Source: Asaia bogorensis (GTDB lineage Bacteria > Pseudomonadota > Alphaproteobacteria > Acetobacterales > Acetobacteraceae). Taken from it: DNA of 5,910 nt. Positions within the stretch are counted from its first letter, which is position 1. Each line of letters starts with the position of its first letter. The stretch lies in contig CAMCZJ010000184.1 in NCBI GenBank assembly GCA_945886995.1, positions 1 through 5,910 of the forward strand, given 5' to 3'. A model generated the notes under the pieces. The model had not been told where the DNA came from. It did no database searches and saw nothing but the letters and a program-made list of their open reading frames with translations. The position numbers and the translations under genes are program-made. Positions 5,852 through 5,910 of the stretch are shown in pieces.

Positions 5852-5910
5852 CTATGCGTTATTGCGCCAACGCAAACTCAGCCCGGCCGGATCGAAGCCG
5901 CGTTCCATTT
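5852..5910 (-). CDS. Possible C-terminal end of a gene running off the right edge (partial)
   Basis: On the minus strand an open frame enters from the right edge and ends at TAG (5854-5852). Its last residues are ERGFDPAGLSLRWRNNA. The composition is protein-like, and the stop lies 53 bases before the CBS-DUF294 start on the same strand, which would suit an upstream operon partner. Fewer than 20 codons are visible, so no family is assigned. The other two minus frames also stay open for part of this stretch, and a plus-strand ATG at 5854 gives a less convincing frame. In comparable neighbourhoods a solute:sodium symporter gene is often near; that is only a guess here. Confidence 0.3.
   Translation of the reverse strand, partial: MERGFDPAGLSLRWRNNA

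Overview
This window looks like chromosomal DNA from a GC-rich alphaproteobacterium. The codon style, the tight gene packing and the protein signatures would suit Rhodospirillales/Acetobacteraceae, but that placement is inference; no rRNA or species marker is present. About 90% is coding. Five complete genes are well supported, with a partial gene at each edge. I see no tRNA, rRNA, CRISPR array, insertion sequence or phage gene.

Left part (1-1369, + strand): the last 32 codons of an unidentified gene end at 100. A short GC hairpin and a good sigma70-type promoter follow. Next comes yebC (194-916), a YebC/PmpR/TACO1-family translation or regulatory factor. Nine bases after it lies a PaaI-type hotdog thioesterase gene (926-1369), probably in the same transcript.

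Middle (1370-3443): the thioesterase gene converges on a minus-strand propionate-CoA ligase gene (prpE, 1548-3443). The gap between them is filled almost completely by three head-to-tail copies of a 58-bp unit. Each copy folds as a two-tier hairpin, and the only two substitutions between copies lie in unpaired positions. The last hairpin begins at the base right after the prpE stop codon. prpE has a strong Shine-Dalgarno sequence. An 8-bp dyad lies upstream of it whose core half-site (GCCAAG/CTTGGC) is also in the inner stem of the repeat.

Right part (3444-5910): a DEDDh 3'-5' exonuclease of the DnaQ/Pol III epsilon type (about 3627-4334, +) is divergent from prpE. It converges, with only 9 bp between stop codons, on a CBS-pair/DUF294 nucleotidyltransferase-like signalling gene (4344-5798, -). 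A stop codon at 5852-5854 on the minus strand may end one more gene that runs off the window.

Taken together, an acyl-CoA synthetase, a DnaQ-like exonuclease and a CBS-DUF294 protein side by side recall the acs/actP neighbourhoods of many Proteobacteria. The CBS-DUF294 protein may sense adenylate or energy state linked to short-chain acyl-CoA metabolism, but that is inference. The most unusual element is the loop-variable, stem-conserved tandem hairpin array between the two convergent genes.
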